The notes under the pieces are model-generated. The model searched no databases. It saw only the letters and a list, made by a program, of their open reading frames with translations, and had not been told where the DNA came from. Both the position numbers and the translations under genes were made by a program. From Hygrocybe punicea (taxonomy: Eukaryota > Basidiomycota > Agaricomycetes > Agaricales > Hygrophoraceae), in assembly GCA_963556145.1 (NCBI GenBank), contig OY744472.1:2108001-2172000 (forward strand): 64,000 nt of DNA, read 5' to 3'. This document shows, in pieces, positions 1-10,826 of the stretch. The first letter of the stretch is position 1. Every line of letters starts with the position of its first letter.

Positions 1-298
1 ACTCACACCCTGGGCTACAAGAACTTATGGTTTTGAATGTTTTTATCCTACCCTGCGATGTGAGTCCCAGAGGCATTCGAGGATGGAGGAGCAGAGCAGA
101 GTTACAGTTTGGTCATCTACCACCCCCAACGATCTTGGAGGATGATACGGTCCCGCCTCACGTATAAGGCCCGGGGCATCGTGAGGGACTGGGAGTCGTG
201 ACTGGAGAGTTTTTTTCTTGGTCAGTTTTGTTTTGCTTTTTGTTTTCTTTTAGTAGCGGTATGGTGACGAGGACGTCACCATGAGGAGGAGGGGCACT
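1..298 (+). other. possible 3' end of an LTR-element interior
   Basis: No protein could be recognised. The stretch ends in a purine run (281-294) directly before a TGTAGTAG string at 299. That resembles a polypurine tract next to an LTR start, and other LTRs in this window also begin TGTAG (4112, 51994). No matching second LTR was found, so this is a weak structural guess. Confidence 0.2.
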
Positions 299-741
299 TG
301 TAGTAGTTGTGCCTGGTCAGTCACGTGATCAGGTTCCCATGGTTTGACCTAGTCAGTAGCCTTCCAGATGTAGTAGTCAGTTCATCCTTCCTATCCAGTC
401 GACCTTTCCCTTGAGTCCTGCGTGAGCACCCGGAGTGGTACCTTGGTACCACTCCACCGGGGAAAAGGGAACGGAGCGGAAATGAAAGAAGAGATGGAAA
501 GCTACAAAAACGGGACAAACGGGGAGTGGAAACGCAAAATAGATGAGAAAATAAATAAATGTTGGGTATCGGAAAGAGGGGACACGATAGAAATCAAGTC
601 GGGATAAAACTAAACGTGACATAGGATTGGGGGCAGGTGATGGAGACGAGTAAGGCAGGAGCGGAAACGAAATAAAACACAAGCGGATGACAAAGACGAT
701 CTAGGCGGGTTGAGTTAGGGTCAGCGGCTTTGGTGGCTGTG

Positions 742-1020
742 TCAACGGGTGGCGGAAACGGTGGGGTAGACATGATATGACGACGGTGGTAGTTCAATAC
801 GATATGACGAAAACGGAGGTTCGATAGATGACGACGGAGGTTCGATATACGATGGCGGAGGTTCGATACGATATGACGAAAACAGAGGTTCAATGGACGA
901 CAACGGAGGTTCAATACGATATGACGACAACGGAGGTTCAATGGACAACAACGGAGGTTCGATATACGATGGCGGAGGTTCGATAGACGGCGGCGGAGGT
1001 TCGATAGACGATACTAATAT
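742..1020. repeat. GGAGGTTCGATA minisatellite
   Basis: The core CGGAGGTTCGATA recurs about ten times, separated by short variants of ACGATATGACGA or GATGGCGGAGG. The same units read as repeated Ser-Ile-Glu-Pro-Pro on the reverse strand. This is simple-sequence expansion; the open frames over it are by-products. Bases 299-741 hold no recognisable gene. Confidence 0.8.
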
Positions 1021-1239
1021 GGGGGCGATAATCAACGGCTGTGATATCAGCCTCATACTAGGCGGTTCAGCACCGGCTTGGACCCGTGGGGAAGCATTCC
1101 CCCCCATGGAACTGAAATATAAAGTCGGGTGAGTTGGAAATCGAAGCCGAGACAGGGAACATTGTGTCTGGGTCGAAACGGTGGCGGAAACGGTGGGTCA
1201 TGGAAAGCGGAGAACGATGTCAAATGGGTTTAATGCGGG

Positions 1240-1400
1240 TGCGTGAGCGGATGAGTCGGGTGCGTGGGGAACGAGTGAAGCGACGTGTCGGGTTCGTAAG
1301 CGGGTGCGGCGGGTTCGTAAGCGGGTTCGTTGGGTGCGACGGATTCGTAAGCGGGTGTGTCGGGTACGTCGGGTGGATTATGCGGGTGCCGGGTGTGTCG
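1240..1400. repeat. CGGGTNCGT-rich degenerate repeat
   Basis: Short units of the type CGGGTTCGTAAGCGGGTGCG repeat imperfectly. The tract is CpG-rich, so it has not been saturated by repeat-induced C-to-T mutation. It precedes a T-rich run near 1420-1440. No coding evidence. Confidence 0.6.
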
Positions 1401-2379
1401 GGAACGAGTGTTTCTTTTTATCTTTTTTTTTTTTTTTTATCTCTGACATTTTTCTTTCTTTTTGATTTATTTAATCTATCTATGTATATATTTCTTATGC
1501 CGATGGACGGTGAGGGGTTTTCGTAGGGTCGGGTTCGGTGGGTACGGGAGTGCGAATGTGGCGGGTACGGGTTGTGAAACCGGAACCGGAACCAGATGCT
1601 CGAATCGAGCACTGGTGCTCGAATTGAGCCGGAACCGGAACCGGATGCCGCGGAATCGTTGGGAACGTGTCCGGGTTCGTAGTCGAGTGCTGTGATGCAG
1701 GTCGCGGATCCGGAACCGGAATCCGGTGTAGCGGGTAGGTTGAAAACGGTTTGTCGGGTGTGGCGGTATGGCATAGGGCGACGTAGGGAGACGGGGGCGG
1801 ACGACGTGAGCGGATAAGACGGAACGTGGTTGCGAGGCGTGGATCATGGTTGCGTGGGGTTGTTCGAAGCTGCGGGTTGTCGAGGGAAGCGGGTAGCGGG
1901 TGGTCGAGGTTGGCGGTACGGGATAGGGCGATGTTGGGAAACGGAGGCGGATGACGTGGGCGGATTGGGGTGATACGGGTGGCGTCTTCGTGATGCTTTC
2001 GTGGCGGATAGTTGCGTGGGGATTTGACAATGGTCCGTCGGGTCGTGGAACGGGTTTGGGCGGCCGGTGGTCACGGTTTCGCGGGTGCAACTCAACGGGG
2101 GCATCGTTTTGGGCTTGCGAATGGACTTTGAGGGGCGTCGTGGGGCTGGCCGAGGGCGTAGGTGGTCGAAGGGGAGTGGACGAGGACGGGGACGGCTGGG
2201 GGTCGAGAGTGGTAGTCGACGGTGGGTGACGTGGCCGCTCGCGTGGGACGAAGAGGGTCGGGGGCTGACTCGTTTGGGACAGATGAGGGCCATGCCGAGG
2301 TGCGGGGGCGTAAACGTGGGTGTGTGGACGGTTGTACGCGGTGGTCGCTGGTGCTGGGTCTGGGAACGCGGGGGTACGA

Positions 2380-3480
2380 GGTGTGGTGACGTGGCGCAGC
2401 GTTGATGGCTCGAGGGCAGTGGGGACGGCTTGTACGGCGTCACGACGGACGATGTGTGGCCCTGGGATGCGGTACGAGGCAGCGGTGGGTCCGACGAGGG
2501 CGTGAGCGGCCGGAGATGTCGACTTTGGCTGGGGCACGAAGCCGGTGACGTGGCATGGCGTTGGGGGCTCGAATATAACGGGGACAGCTTGTACGGGTTT
2601 GCGGGGGCGATGTAGGGTGCTGGGATGTGATACGAGCCGCCGGTGGGTCCTACGAAGGCGTGAGCGGCCAAGGAGGTCGTATAGGCGGGTGCATGGGGCA
2701 AGGTGACGTGGCACGCGTGTGGGACATCGACGACGGCGAGGAGGACCCATGAGGGCTCGCAACTGGTGTCGTGGGGTCGTAGGAAGCGGTGCGAGGCGAC
2801 GGGGAGGTCCAACGAGGGCGTGAGCGGCCGGAGATGTCGAGTAAGCTGGGTCGCGAGGCAGGGTGACGTGGCACGGCGTGGGGGATCGATAGCGAGGAAG
2901 ACGGCATTTGATGGCTCGCAACTGGCGTCGTGGGGTCGTAGGAAGCGAGGCGAGGCGACGAGGAGGTCCAACGAGGACGTGAGCGGCCGGGGATGTCGAG
3001 TACGCGGGCGTATAAAGTGGTTTGGCGTGGCATGGCGTTGGGGACTCGATAACGGCGAAGACGGCTCGTGAGTGCTCGCGAAGGGCGCTGTGGGGACCCG
3101 GAAAGCCATACGAGGCTGCGTGGGGGGTAGCAACGAGGGCGTGAGCGGCCGGGGATGTCGAATAGGTGGGTGCATGAGCTGGGATGACGTGGCGACGCGT
3201 TGGGGACTCGATAATGGCGGAGACGGCTCGTGAGGGCTCGTGAAGGGCGATGTGGGACTCTGGGAAGCGGTGCGAGGCGACGGGGTGTCCAACGAGGGCG
3301 TGAGCGGCCGGAGATGTCGACTTGGCTGGGGCACGAAGCCGGGTGACGTGGCACGGTGTGGGGCATCGATAACGGCGAAGATGGCTTGTGAGGCTCGCGA
3401 ATGGCGTCGTGGGGCTGTAGCTCAGTGTTGAGGGCTCGAACGCGGGGGCTGCTCGCATGAACTCGTGAAGGGCGCTGACG
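2380..3480. repeat. tandem satellite, unit about 158-162 bp, six copies
   Basis: A conserved block (GGGCGTGAGCGGCCGGAGAT) recurs near 2498, 2656, 2814, 2972, 3134 and 3294, spaced 158-162 bp. Between the blocks each unit also contains a GACGTGGCAYGGCGT segment and a 'GGCTCGCRA' segment. Because the units are GC-rich and nearly free of TTA, CTA and TCA, long reverse-strand frames stay open over 1476-3584 in more than one frame. These frames contain a repeated TSPAAHALVG motif but are best read as composition artefacts. Units differ by about 5-15% by eye. Confidence 0.75.
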
Positions 3481-4111
3481 TGGTTTTGCTGGTAACTTCG
3501 TGGGCTCAGACGATGGGGGGGCTTGTAAGGGCTTGTATCCGGTGACAAGTGCGAGTTCGTAGACGCGAGCGGCTGGGGGTGCACAGGCTAAACCCGTTGC
3601 ACGGAGATCCGTCTGTTCCAAGTTGTGAGTGACGCGTGAGTGCCGTTGGGCGAGTCGATGTTTTGGGGCTTTCCGGTCGCGGTTTTTCGACGGGTATCGG
3701 TGGGGATTGGGATTCCGAGCGTGTTGGAGGTCTATAAACGATTGTGGACGGTGGATGTGACGAAGTTTGAGTCGAAAACGAGAGTGTTGGATCGTGGCTG
3801 TGCAAGTTTCCTAAAGCGGTAAACGGCCGTTGGGTCGGCCGCGCAAGAGCGGGTTCGAAGTTGTACGTGATACTAGACAATCGTAGTCGTTAAAGAAGAG
3901 AAAATATTATGAGAATCAAACCCAAATGATAGTGTGGCAGTTGGCGATTGGATTGTCGAGGCATCGGATGTCGGATGTAAAGAGGTCGGGTAACGGGAGT
4001 CGGATGTGTAGAGTGCTGCGGCAAGGGTTATTTCGAGATGACGAAAGGAAAGTGTAGGGTTATGGAATGAATGAATGATGACACTGAATTATCCTCGCGG
4101 TGGGCTCCAGA

Positions 4112-5029
4112 TGTAGATGCGGGTTCTTGGTGGCTTCGGAACTATATAAAGAAATATGATCCTAACCAGAGGGTGTCAGTGTAGAAGTGACTGGATAATT
4201 CAGTGTCGGGGATAATAAGTGAAGTGAAAGTGAAATAAAAGTAAAGCCGCCGCATAAACTCGACTAGTAACGACAAATCCGGCGATGAACGGAGTGAAAA
4301 CGGACTAATAACGATGAACCCGATGGTGAACGGACTGAAACGAATGAACCTGACGATGCCGACGATGTCGGGTACTGCGGGTCAGGTCGGGTCGGGTCGG
4401 AAACGATGAACAAATATACGGGAACAATGATAAAGTCGACGAAGTGAACTATAAAAAGCTAAGGAACTACGTGGACGAGCATTTGAAGGGATTAAAACAA
4501 TTCTGACTATGAGAGAAACGGGGACTAATGGTATGTTATTTTGTACGGTCGTCGGAGACCGTTTTTATAGTACAGGAAACAGTAATCTACTTTCGGACAT
4601 GTCTACTTCGGCCGATGGTAAGCTACAAAGAAAGGTTGGAATGGGGATGTGGAAAGGGGGGTTGCAAAGCAACGAAGACAGGAAATGGAGGGGAAAACGA
4701 ATATGCAAGGAAAAGATCTAGAAAGTCCTACATATCTCCGAAAGGACGAGGGGATGCATAAATAAAGTAAATCCGAAGTCGGGGATTGAGTCCGAAGAGA
4801 TCCATCTCCTGGAATTGGAACTCCGAGGCGTTTGAGGCTGCCGGATTTAGCCCAAAAGCGGCCGTCACAAAGCGGCATGTGTCGGGTTACGTCGGTCACG
4901 TCGGGTCACGTCACGTCGGGTTACGTCGGGTTACGTCGGGTTCAAATGTAAGTTGAATGGTGGCATCGGGTTGGTCCGGATTCGTGATATATCGATGATA
5001 CAGACTCAGAGGGACGTCGACCCTCTACA
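4112..5029. repeat. solo LTR (gypsy-like), copy A
   Basis: The element starts TGTAGATGCGG and ends ACCCTCTACA, giving TGTAG/CTACA terminal inverted repeats. Several internal segments match the copy at 51994-54220: a 'GATCCTAACC..AGGGTGTCAG' block near the left end, 'TTTTTATAGTACA' in the middle, and 'GATACAGACTCAGAGGG' before the right end. Length is 918 bp. No convincing target duplication is visible. The right end abuts a copia reverse transcriptase fragment. Bases 3600-4111 show nothing recognisable. Confidence 0.6.
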
Positions 5030-5966
5030 CCACCAACGATGGAAAGCCACCCTATCACAAAGCTGCTATATCTGGAAGATCCTCGTGAAGGCCGGAATAA
5101 AGGATGCCAAGCCGGTATCAACCCCAATGGACCAGAACGTGGTCCTATGAATAAATGAAACCGAAACCAATGAGAACGAGCAGAAACGCACCACAATCAA
5201 GTACACGACACAAGTCGGAGAGCTCTTGTATGCTGCGCATGCAACAAGACCCGATATCATGTATGCAACTGTAACCGTTGCGCAATTCACATGGAACCCG
5301 AGCCTGGAACACTGGACAGCACTTGAAAGTTGAAAGGATATTCCACTATCTAAAAGGAACGATGGATTATGAACTAACATACAGCGGAAAGGACCGATGG
5401 ACTACAACAGAGACCATTCATTACGTCAATGCCAATTGGGGATCCAACCTGCACCAGAAATCCATTAGCGGATATGTGTTCATGATCGCAGGGGGAGCCG
5501 TGGCTTGGAGCTCGAAGAAGCAAAGCACGATTGCGTTGTCAAGAGCCGAAGCAGAATATGTTGGTGCTACTCATGCCACGAAGCAGTTAATCTGGCATAG
5601 AAACTTATTGAAGGAATTGGACCTATGGTGGAAGAAACATCGATTTTACGATCCGATAATCAGGCTGCGATTGCTATATTGCACAACCCGGAATTCCACA
5701 TGCGGACGAAGCACATAGATATCAATCTACATTTCCTACGAGATCACATTGCATCTGGTATCCTCAAAGTCACATATATTCCTTCCGAAGAAAATCTAAC
5801 GGACATATTTACAAAAGGGTTACCTCACCCACTTCACGCAAAGTTCACAGCTGAACTTGGTCTATTGACCAGAGAGGAACCGGAAAGAGTGGAACACATA
5901 ACGGAATACATGGACAATGTTTACCATGACCTGGAACGAGTCGAAGAGTATTCGACCAAGGGGGAG
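5030..5966 (+). pseudogene. Ty1/copia pol remnant (end of RT plus RNase H)
   Basis: The frame starting near 5040 reads through the end of a copia reverse transcriptase (KPVSTPMD) and a connection segment containing YAAHATRPDIMYA. It continues into an RNase H domain with the copia signature motifs SISGYVFMIAGGAVAWSSKK and ALSRAEAEYVGA. A frameshift near 5625 moves the reading to a second frame holding SDNQAAIAILHNPEFHMRTK and then HIDINLHFLRDHI and FTKGLPHP, which is the usual copia C-terminus. There is also an in-frame stop near 5150. Integrase and most of RT are missing on the left. It is an inactive fragment, followed at once by a polypurine tract (5960-5966) and the 3' LTR. Confidence 0.85.
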
Positions 5967-6208
5967 TGTTGGGAATAGTGGCCGAATAGTGGCAGAAAGG
6001 ATTAGTAATCCATATCACGTGACCCCAGAACTCAAACCCACCTGTCTGATGAATAATGCTGAAGCGCAGCATGTATTCTACTCATCACAAGAAACTTCTA
6101 GTAGATTTAGCTAGTAGTATAAAAGCCCTCTCAGAGAGAGGCAAATATAATTAATTCCACATAAAATATCTTAGCGTCAACAACCACTGCAACTATATAT
6201 TCCAATAA
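5967..6208 (+). repeat. copia 3' LTR
   Basis: It begins TGTTGGGAATAG directly after the purine tract AGGGGGAG, and the approximate inverse TATTCCAATA lies at about 6199-6208. A TATA-like AGTATAAAAGC sits near 6115, as expected for an LTR promoter. The right boundary is approximate because no second LTR is present for comparison. Confidence 0.6.
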
Positions 6209-6331
6209 TATCCTGGGAACATCAGCCTGGACCATCTCAGTTGGCCCAGGATATATCTGAGCCTGATTCAGCTATCTCCAAGTGAGTTGGGCAATCTCAT
6301 TTTCAGGCATCCCAAGTGAGTTGGTAATATC

Positions 6332-6802
6332 TTGCTGAATCTGGTGCCCATTCCAGGTGCGGAGCCCATAGTACCCATCTACATTTTAGTGAGATTGGAC
6401 AGGATGCGTGTGAAACCACTGGAGGATTTACAGTCACGAATAATTCCCATTGAGCCTAGGAAGTGCCACATGCAAATCAAGACCAAAGAAGGGTCAAGCA
6501 CATTAAACAAGACTGTAACTCGACTGCAATTTCCCATGACACCAAGTTACACTTTCATGGATTACCGAGCTCAGGGTCAAATGATACCGTATGTGATAGT
6601 TGACATTAAGTGTCTGCCGGCACCTGGCAACTTGACCCTCTTCAATTTGTACATGGCATTGTCGAGGAGCACAGGACGACAAAACATGCGTTTATTGCAG
6701 GAATTTGAAGATAACCAATTTTTGCAGTTGCATGTAACAGATCTCCATGAGGAAGACAAGAGGCTTGCAGATCTGGATGAAGAGACAAAGTGTGGTGGAT
6801 GA
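6332..6802 (+). pseudogene. Pif1-type helicase, C-terminal fragment
   Basis: The frame has about 155 codons. It contains the late helicase motifs of Pif1/RecD-like proteins as found in basidiomycete mobile elements: a YTFMDYRAQGQMIPYVIVDI segment (motif V region) and LFNLYMALSRSTGRQNMRLL (motif VI), followed by an acidic tail. The Walker A and B regions are missing upstream, where all frames carry stops. Pif1 helicases of this kind are the C-terminal module of Helitrons, but no Rep domain or Helitron 3' hairpin was found. Read as a 5'-truncated relic. Bases 6803-7105 show nothing recognisable. Confidence 0.75.
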
Positions 6803-7589
6803 AGATGACAAAACAGGGGTGACATGATGTAAAGCATGAGAAAGGTGGATGACATTTACTGCAGATAATGTACATAAGCAATCATTTTATTCAAGAGAAT
6901 GTTGGAGGGGAACTCGTTAACACCAGGCCAAAAAAAAAAAGGTTTGCGTCACTCTTCTGATCACACTGATGTCAACGCTCTCTGGAACGCCAAGGCTAGT
7001 GCTTGACCGGTGCCGGCGCCTGCGTTTTGAATCCAAGGGAAGTGTGAGAAGTCTGTGAGCTCGATGTCTCATTGTTGAGCGGTCCATATCATGGAGTCCG
7101 CGAACTAGTGTTGCCATGGCTCGGTCCGGCTCGGCTCGGCTATGGCTAACAACGGCTAACCCATATATGGGTTGTTAGCCAGACCGGACCATTGTGGCAA
7201 TGGCTAAACTGTGGCTAGCCATCCAAAAAATGAAATAAATAGCAGACTGCCTAGCGACCACTGTCAAGGTCGAATCTCACCAGCAATCTCACACACCAGC
7301 TCATGACAATGCCGGCAGACCCAAACAAAGGCCACAGCACCCAAACGGCAACCAGCAGAGGGGTGAGGAATGAAGTGGCAACAGAAGCAGCAGACCCACT
7401 CCCGTTATGTCTTTTCTTGAATGTTTTTGTTTTATTACTACCAACTTATTTTGGATTACAGCACAAATGATCTCGAGGCCACAGCAGCCCAGACAGCAGC
7501 AGCAACGACCAATGACCACGGTTATGGCAACAGAACAGCAGCAGTGGCAATGATGGCAACAGCAGTGCCAGCAGCAATGACAAGCCATG

Positions 7590-8610
7590 CGTGCCAGTCC
7601 CAGACATAGTGGAGGGTCATGCACCCATCTCTGCTGCATTGGTAAGGTTTTTCTTCTTTACTTTTACTAACAAAGATCTGTCTAGCTACATATTTTTTCC
7701 CCAGATACCTGCTGATGTATCTCTCCAGTGCACATGTTGCATATGCAAAGGTTGAGCAGCAACTCAAGTTGCGTGGAATCCAGTATACACACATCAACCC
7801 TCCAAATGGGAAGCACTACCCACCGGAGATCGCACACATACAGTTATCACTTGGACACTCCATGCCTGCGCTGTGTGTGCAGGCATCCTACATCCTGTCT
7901 GGTGTGCTCGCCGCCGAGGCAGCAATGTCCAACATCCGTGTCATCCCGCTAAATTGGTGGTCTGACAAGAAGGCGCAGGTAGGTATTATTCCATGGATTT
8001 CTGTGCTGGCAGCTCACTGCTTCTGTAGGTGGTGACCTGTGTGAAATTGAAGTATGTGCAGCAGCCAATGGGGAAGATGGCAGGAACAAGTGCCATTATA
8101 CAGCCATTGAAGTGGATAATATATGACATGACCGAGGCTGTTGTCTCATTCCTTTCAGAAGAAGTGGACACATGCATTGACGAGTTCTTGGAGGAGTGGG
8201 TGCGAGTGTCGAAGGTGGTCATAATCACTCAGGAGGGTGGGTATTTTTGTTGTCGTGACAAACTTGATTAGGTTCTGATATCCAGTTCGCAGTTGCTCAA
8301 ATGGGGAAAGATAAGGAATGGGGTGACGTTCGGCTCCTTTCTTTTGATTTGCAGACTGGAATTTGCTTATGCTGCTGTATGCACGCTTTCTTGTCATGCC
8401 TTGTCTTTCTCACGGATTCTGTGGTTGCAGGACTACACAGTGTCCATAAAGTTGTCTCCATCCAGTGGCTCTTTCGACCTGCATTTTTCATGTGCCATTC
8501 TGCCTGCAGACTCCCTGACTGCGCCGCAAGGGGAGCAAGACCAATTCAATCTGCATGACGACGCAGAGCCATTTCTGCAGTGTCTTGCGGCTAGGGAAAT
8601 GCAGGGATAA
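7590..8610 (+). pseudogene. captured spliced gene fragment, possibly Mediator subunit 14-like
   Basis: Exon-like blocks are joined by plausible GT-AG introns: to about 7642, 7706-7978, 8029-8236, then two pieces within 8300-8610. The joined reading includes HINPPNGKHYPPEIAHIQLS, VIPLNWWSDKKAQ, then KLKYVQQPMGK, then DEFLEEWVRVSKVVII, then DVRLLSFDLQT, then DYTVSIKLSPSSGSFDLHFS, ending near 8610. From memory this resembles the C-terminal half of basidiomycete Med14, a scaffold subunit of the Mediator coactivator, but that assignment is uncertain. The fragment lacks a recognisable start and lies wholly within element E1, so it looks like transposon-captured host sequence. The retained reading frames suggest capture was fairly recent. 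Confidence 0.4.
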
Positions 8611-9064
8611 GGGTAAATCCTTTTCCGCAGGTATCCGTACTCTTAAGAGTACGAGTCCGGATACAGATTCTCGTATCCGTGGGCTTCAAAATGAGCCAGA
8701 GATCATCCAAAACAGTCAAGAATTGACTGAGATAGAGACTAAACATTGATTGGACTCTATCTCAGTCAATTCTTGACCGTTTCAGGTGATCTCCGGCTCA
8801 TTTTGATTGCGAATCCGTGGGTAAAATCTGTGGATATTGCATCTGTATCTGTGGGGAGTACGAGTACGGATACAGACAAATGTATCCTGGGATTACCCCT
8901 GCATTTCCCTACTTGCGGCGTGGGCTTGGACGACTCGCTCTGTCGCTGCACCACCTAGTGGGGCCCAGGATGGATGGGGCAAGAGCAACAGTGAGGGGGA
9001 ACGAAGACGAGAAGTCCCCACACCCCCCCATAGCCCTGCCCCACTGCCTCCTTGAGCCAACCAC

Positions 9065-9121
9065 CACCTTGCAAATGGGTACAGCCATGTCAATTGACAT
9101 GTGCATGGCATTCGCAAGGTG
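9065..9121. other. extended palindrome P1a (TCAATTGA core)
   Basis: A perfect 16-bp palindrome CATGTCAATTGACATG (9086-9101) sits between outer arms CACCTTGC (9065-9072) and GCAAGGTG (9114-9121). It can form a hairpin in DNA or RNA, or bind a dimeric protein. Related modules occur in elements at 20941, 40676 and 53695. Confidence 0.7.
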
Positions 9122-9245
9122 AACACAAGGACCATAACGACGACGACAGCTGATGAGGCCAATGACAATGAACAGGGCAGGAGCAACTGATAAGTCTGCC
9201 CCTCTCCCTGCTGCCCAGCCCACCTTGCGAATATATAATATTGGC

Positions 9246-9261
9246 CACGTCAATTGACGTG
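9246..9261. other. palindrome P1b (TCAATTGA core)
   Basis: A perfect 16-bp palindrome CACGTCAATTGACGTG followed by TGCATGGCATTC, as after P1a. The outer bases differ from P1a but keep the pairing. It is the second copy inside E1, about 160 bp after the first. Confidence 0.65.
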
Positions 9262-9650
9262 TGCATGGCATTCATGTTCAGGCCACCTGCCCTTTTACAG
9301 GAGCCTTGGAAGGTGCATATGTAAGTAGGTATATTTCATTTTTTTCACATGCATGTACATAGGTAGGCTACATGGAGATACAGAAAAAGAAAAAGAAAAA
9401 AGTGCATATACTAGTGATCAACACCTGAAAACCTCGCGAAATGTGTCTGTACATGTTTGTGAGGTGTGGAAGGCAGCAGAGGGGTTATCCAAGCGATGTT
9501 GAGGCCAGCAAACAGGCTGGAAACCTAAACTTCCTAATTTGGATATTTGGTAATGGCTAATAACAGCTAGCCGTGGCTAAGCTGGGGTTTAACCGTTAGC
9601 CAAGTGAACGGCTCGGCTCGGCTAATTATCGGTCCGGCTCGGCTCGGCTA

Positions 9651-10204
9651 ACGTGCTTTTCATAATCGCGTAATTCCCCGGCTCCGATGTGGCGGAGGTC
9701 GATGGCGCATCCCACGAGTAGCTTTGTCCACTCGGAGTCAGGGAAATGGGGGCACCACGCGGAGTTGAGGAGGGACGACTTATGGAACTTGAGGTCTCGC
9801 GAGACGCTTTCGAGTGTTGACAAGGTGTGCTGCACTGAAACCGAAAGTCGGGACAGTTCAAGCTCTTCTTGGATGACCCATGGCAACGCCTTGAGGTCTA
9901 GCTTGGGTTTGGTTGGTGACTCGAGCTCTCCGTCATCACTGGGGCTTCGCGGACGCTTACTCGCCTTAGGAGCGAGCGCGACGCGACGCGTGACGATACA
10001 TGTGACCGTCCAGGAGAGTTGTTGGGTTTGGAGGATCTGGGTTCCGGTGCAGAACCCTCCAAAATGGTGCCGCGGTTTCCGGCAACATCACGTTGACGGT
10101 CGACGTTGTCGAGGATGCGGACATAGACGGCGAAAGTTCGTTCGAGGTCGTGATCAGTGAGTCCGAGACCGGTGGGGACATCCTGTATCTCAAGGGTCGC
10201 AGAC
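9651..10204 (-). pseudogene. transposon-associated protein fragment (Agaricomycete type)
   Basis: Reverse-strand reading gives GLTDHDLERTFAVYVRIL, a Ser/Arg/Pro-rich linker with a frame change near 9980, then LKALPWVIQEELELSRLSV, then SSLLNSAWCPHFPDSEWTKL and VGCAIDLRHI. The 'WVI.EE...L...CP.FPDSEW..LL.G.A.DL' pattern is one I associate with mobile-element proteins repeated in mushroom genomes; its biochemical role is unknown to me. The fragment is cut on its C-terminal side where element E1 ends (9650) and interrupted on its N-terminal side by the palindromic element at 10205. It is inactive. Confidence 0.45.
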
Positions 10205-10591
10205 TAGTGTTGCCACGACTATAGTTGGTCACTTTTCTTTTCTCTGCTCTACTGCCTTCAATAAAATACATAAAAATATAAAGAAAATTTCGAGGGGTAG
10301 CCTCTACATAGGTCTTGAGTTAGTACACTTAAACCTTTCTGTAATATGTAACCCATCATTGGATAAGTGACCAACTATGGTTTTTAGTCGCGACTAACAT
10401 AGTCGCGACTAAAAACCATAGTTGGTCACTTATCCAATGATGGGTTACATATTACAGAAAGGTTTAAGTGTACTAACTCAAGACCTATGTAGAGGCTACC
10501 CCTCGAAATTTTCTTTATATTTTTATGTATTTTATTGAAGGCAGTAGAGCAGAGAAAAGAAAAGTGACCAACTATAGTCGTGGCAACACTA
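10205..10591. mobile_element. 387-bp foldback hAT-type MITE
   Basis: Left arm 10205-10396 and right arm 10400-10591 (192 bp each) appear to be exact reverse complements around a 3-base loop (ACA). The ends are TAGTGTTGCCACGAC and its inverse. An exact 8-bp target duplication, TCGCAGAC, lies at 10197-10204 and 10592-10599, which is the hAT signature. It carries no gene. It interrupts the transposon-protein fragment on the reverse strand. Confidence 0.92.
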
Positions 10592-10754
10592 TCGCAGACG
10601 CCTTGCAGATATTCCCGAGTCGGAACCGGTCTGTGACGCCGTTTGTAACAGGTCGGGTAGACGAAGCCGTGTGGAGTCGTGTACTGGACGGGATGTCGGC
10701 TGCGGCTCATACATGAAGAAAACCTGAGACTGTGATACGGAACGATCATCAGCA

Positions 10755-10770
10755 ACCTTGCAAGCAAGGT
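10755..10770. promoter_or_regulatory. inverted repeat ACCTTGC-AA-GCAAGGT upstream of the Crinkler-like gene
   Basis: A 7-bp perfect inverted repeat with a 2-base spacer ends 56 bp before the ATG at 10827. The same inverted repeat with a TT spacer occurs twice at 36685 and 36719, upstream of the peroxygenase. Binding by a dimeric regulator is a guess; no known site is matched. Confidence 0.3.
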
Positions 10771-10826
10771 AACACCTACCCTGTTCGGCTTCAGCATTCA
10801 GCTCTATCAGCATAATCTCTCTCAAG

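Larger units (their letters stand above)
7106..9650. mobile_element. non-autonomous hAT-like element E1 with host-gene cargo, right end truncated
   Basis: The left end starts TAGTGTTGCCATGGCTCGG, the terminal sequence shared with elements at 10205, 39493 and 56337. The subterminal region is built of GGCTCGGCT and GGCTAAC motifs. The right subterminal region (about 9490-9650) matches the reverse complement of 56337-56510, but the last 30 or so bases (expected to end GGCAACACTA) are missing. No 8-bp duplication can therefore be checked. Inside are an intron-like segment (about 7405-7490), a short CAGCAGCAACG tract, a multi-exon gene fragment and two TCAATTGA palindromes. Confidence 0.65.

Noticed and set aside
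1476..3584. 702-codon reverse-strand open frame (and overlapping 496- and 323-codon frames)
   Set aside because: The frames run over a GC-rich tandem satellite, are open in several registers, contain repeat-derived motifs only, and have no splice or domain support.
10426..10797. 123-codon reverse frame crossing the palindromic element
   Set aside because: It joins flanking DNA to the MITE arm by chance; without the element the frame meets a stop almost at once.
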